This document shows, piece by piece, positions 21,479-22,080 of a stretch of 22,080 nt of DNA (positions are counted from its first letter, which is position 1; every line of letters starts with the position of its first letter). The stretch is taken from the IMG/VR virus record IMGVR_UViG_3300043452_000043, positions 1-22,080 of that record. One strand, given 5' to 3'. The translations under genes were made by a program, and so were the position numbers. Below the pieces are notes generated by a model. The model saw only the letters and a program-made list of their open reading frames with translations. It searched no databases and was not told where the DNA came from. Origin of the DNA: a virus.

Positions 21479-22069
21479 GGGAAGCTCCTTTGGTAAATTG
21501 TGTTTGGGGTCAAGGGAAGGGTCGAGGGAAAATCGTTGCGACAGCGCGGCGACCAGCGGCTGCAGGCAGTCCAAGCCGGGGTCATTGGTCAGCGCGAAGT
21601 GCTTGAGGTCGGTCACCGCGCCCGTGTCTTTGTCAAAGAGAAAGACGGGGGAAATGTATTTGTACTCGCCCGCTTTGAGGTGCGCCTTGGCTTTATCAGT
21701 CCATTGCACATCAGTGGCAAACAAGCCTTGGCCGTCTACCCACTCTAATTTTTTGCACCAGCCAGCGGCAGGTGCGGGCAAGCCGTTCTTTTCGGCCAGT
21801 AAGGTTTGGTGCTCGTAGTCGCACAGCATGCTGGTTTTTTTGTTGGCCAGCGCCGTGATGAGCGGCCAAGCGTCTTCCATCGTCAAGCGCCACTTTTGCG
21901 CAGTCACGCCCGCAACATTGCCAGGGCGGCCATCGATCGATTCAAAATATCCGCAAGGCAACAAGTGCACACGGCTTGCGCCGCTGGCAATAGCTTCGTC
22001 AGAAATGATGGAGGTAAGAACGGCAACGTGCTTTTTGAACATGCCGCAATGGTCGCGGCTTTGACGCAC
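20987..22069 (-). CDS. I: Mu gpI-like prohead protease
   Basis: This is the Mu-like prophage I protein: an N-terminal protease domain (about 14-180) and a C-terminal scaffold. Conserved segments are VHLLPCGYFESIDGRPG, CDYEHQT (84-89), PAPAAGWCKKLEW, YKYISPVF (about 138-143) and TNDPGL. The His of DYEH and the Ser of YISP look like active-site candidates. It trims the scaffold and itself during head assembly. The frame is open from GTG 22069, 11 bases from the window edge, with ATG 22042 as another start; neither has a clear ribosome site, so the true start may lie beyond the window. Confidence 0.85.
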   Translation of the reverse strand: MRQSRDHCGMFKKHVAVLTSIISDEAIASGASRVHLLPCGYFESIDGRPGNVAGVTAQKWRLTMEDAWPLITALANKKTSMLCDYEHQTLLAEKNGLPAPAAGWCKKLEWVDGQGLFATDVQWTDKAKAHLKAGEYKYISPVFLFDKDTGAVTDLKHFALTNDPGLDCLQPLVAALSQRFSLDPSLDPKHNLPKELPMNRILAALGLVASATEDTALTALSTLQGQAAQATGKDAEIAALKANQFDPTKHIPLSEHTKVAEQLAALKATADAAEQETLVTAALADCRILPANEAYWRGQPLAVLTAFLKDAKPLVALKGMQTNGKAPDGDPTKTSLSAEELAVCKTTGLTPEQFTAAKGA

Positions 22070-22080
22070 ATGACACAGTA

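Noticed and set aside
22042-22069. GTG 22069 or ATG 22042 as the certain start of protease I
   Set aside because: Neither has a clear ribosome site and the window ends 11 bases further on, so the true start cannot be decided here.
1-22080. tRNA, rRNA, CRISPR array, insertion sequence or invertible fibre cassette
   Set aside because: None was seen on reading the window: no regularly spaced repeats, no transposase or recombinase frame, and the fibre gene is not duplicated or inverted nearby.

Overview
The window is the late half of a transposable, Mu-like phage or prophage. One long leftward (minus-strand) gene series fills almost all of it, with short or overlapping junctions. The host is Gram-negative: there is a nested inner/outer membrane spanin pair and there are lipobox signal peptides. 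By eye the DNA is GC-rich and the protein styles suggest a betaproteobacterium, but the window alone does not fix the taxon.

Right to left, in transcription order. (1) Mu-type head genes: protease I with scaffold Z starting inside it, capsid T, and an HI1506/gp35-like protein. (2) Five small or medium genes, 19746 to 17574, that look like a virion-surface or fibre module. (3) Mu-type gp36 and gp37 head-tail genes and a small gp38-position protein. (4) A P2-type contractile tail: sheath FI, tube FII, chaperone E with a GpE-type E' in a second frame, tape measure T, then U, X, D, spike V, W, J, I, a tail fibre and a DUF4376 protein. (5) A lysis region: a permuted-papain-like protein, a membrane-anchored transglycosylase endolysin, a holin candidate, a one-TM Pro-rich protein, a lipoprotein and nested Rz/Rz1. 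(6) At the far left, where Mu carries com-mom, a Com homologue, a 53-residue ORF and a fused ABC-ATPase/GNAT acyltransferase. Beyond these lie a bidirectional terminator and the 3' end of a rightward gene.

Three things stand out. First, com is followed not by a recognisable mom but by a small ORF and an ABC-ATPase fused to a GNAT domain. This is a candidate variant of the Mu DNA-modification (anti-restriction) system, and its leader is rich in inverted repeats, one arm of which lies next to the com start codon. Second, a rightward gene for a two-TM protein sits between the tape-measure and E genes. It has its own promoter-like site, a Shine-Dalgarno sequence and a stem-loop after the stop, so it looks like a moron expressed from the prophage. 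Third, a 24-bp element (22/24 identical) occurs in the only two tail/connector intergenic gaps of about 75 bp, each time ahead of a gene start, with inverted-repeat partners arranged differently in each copy.
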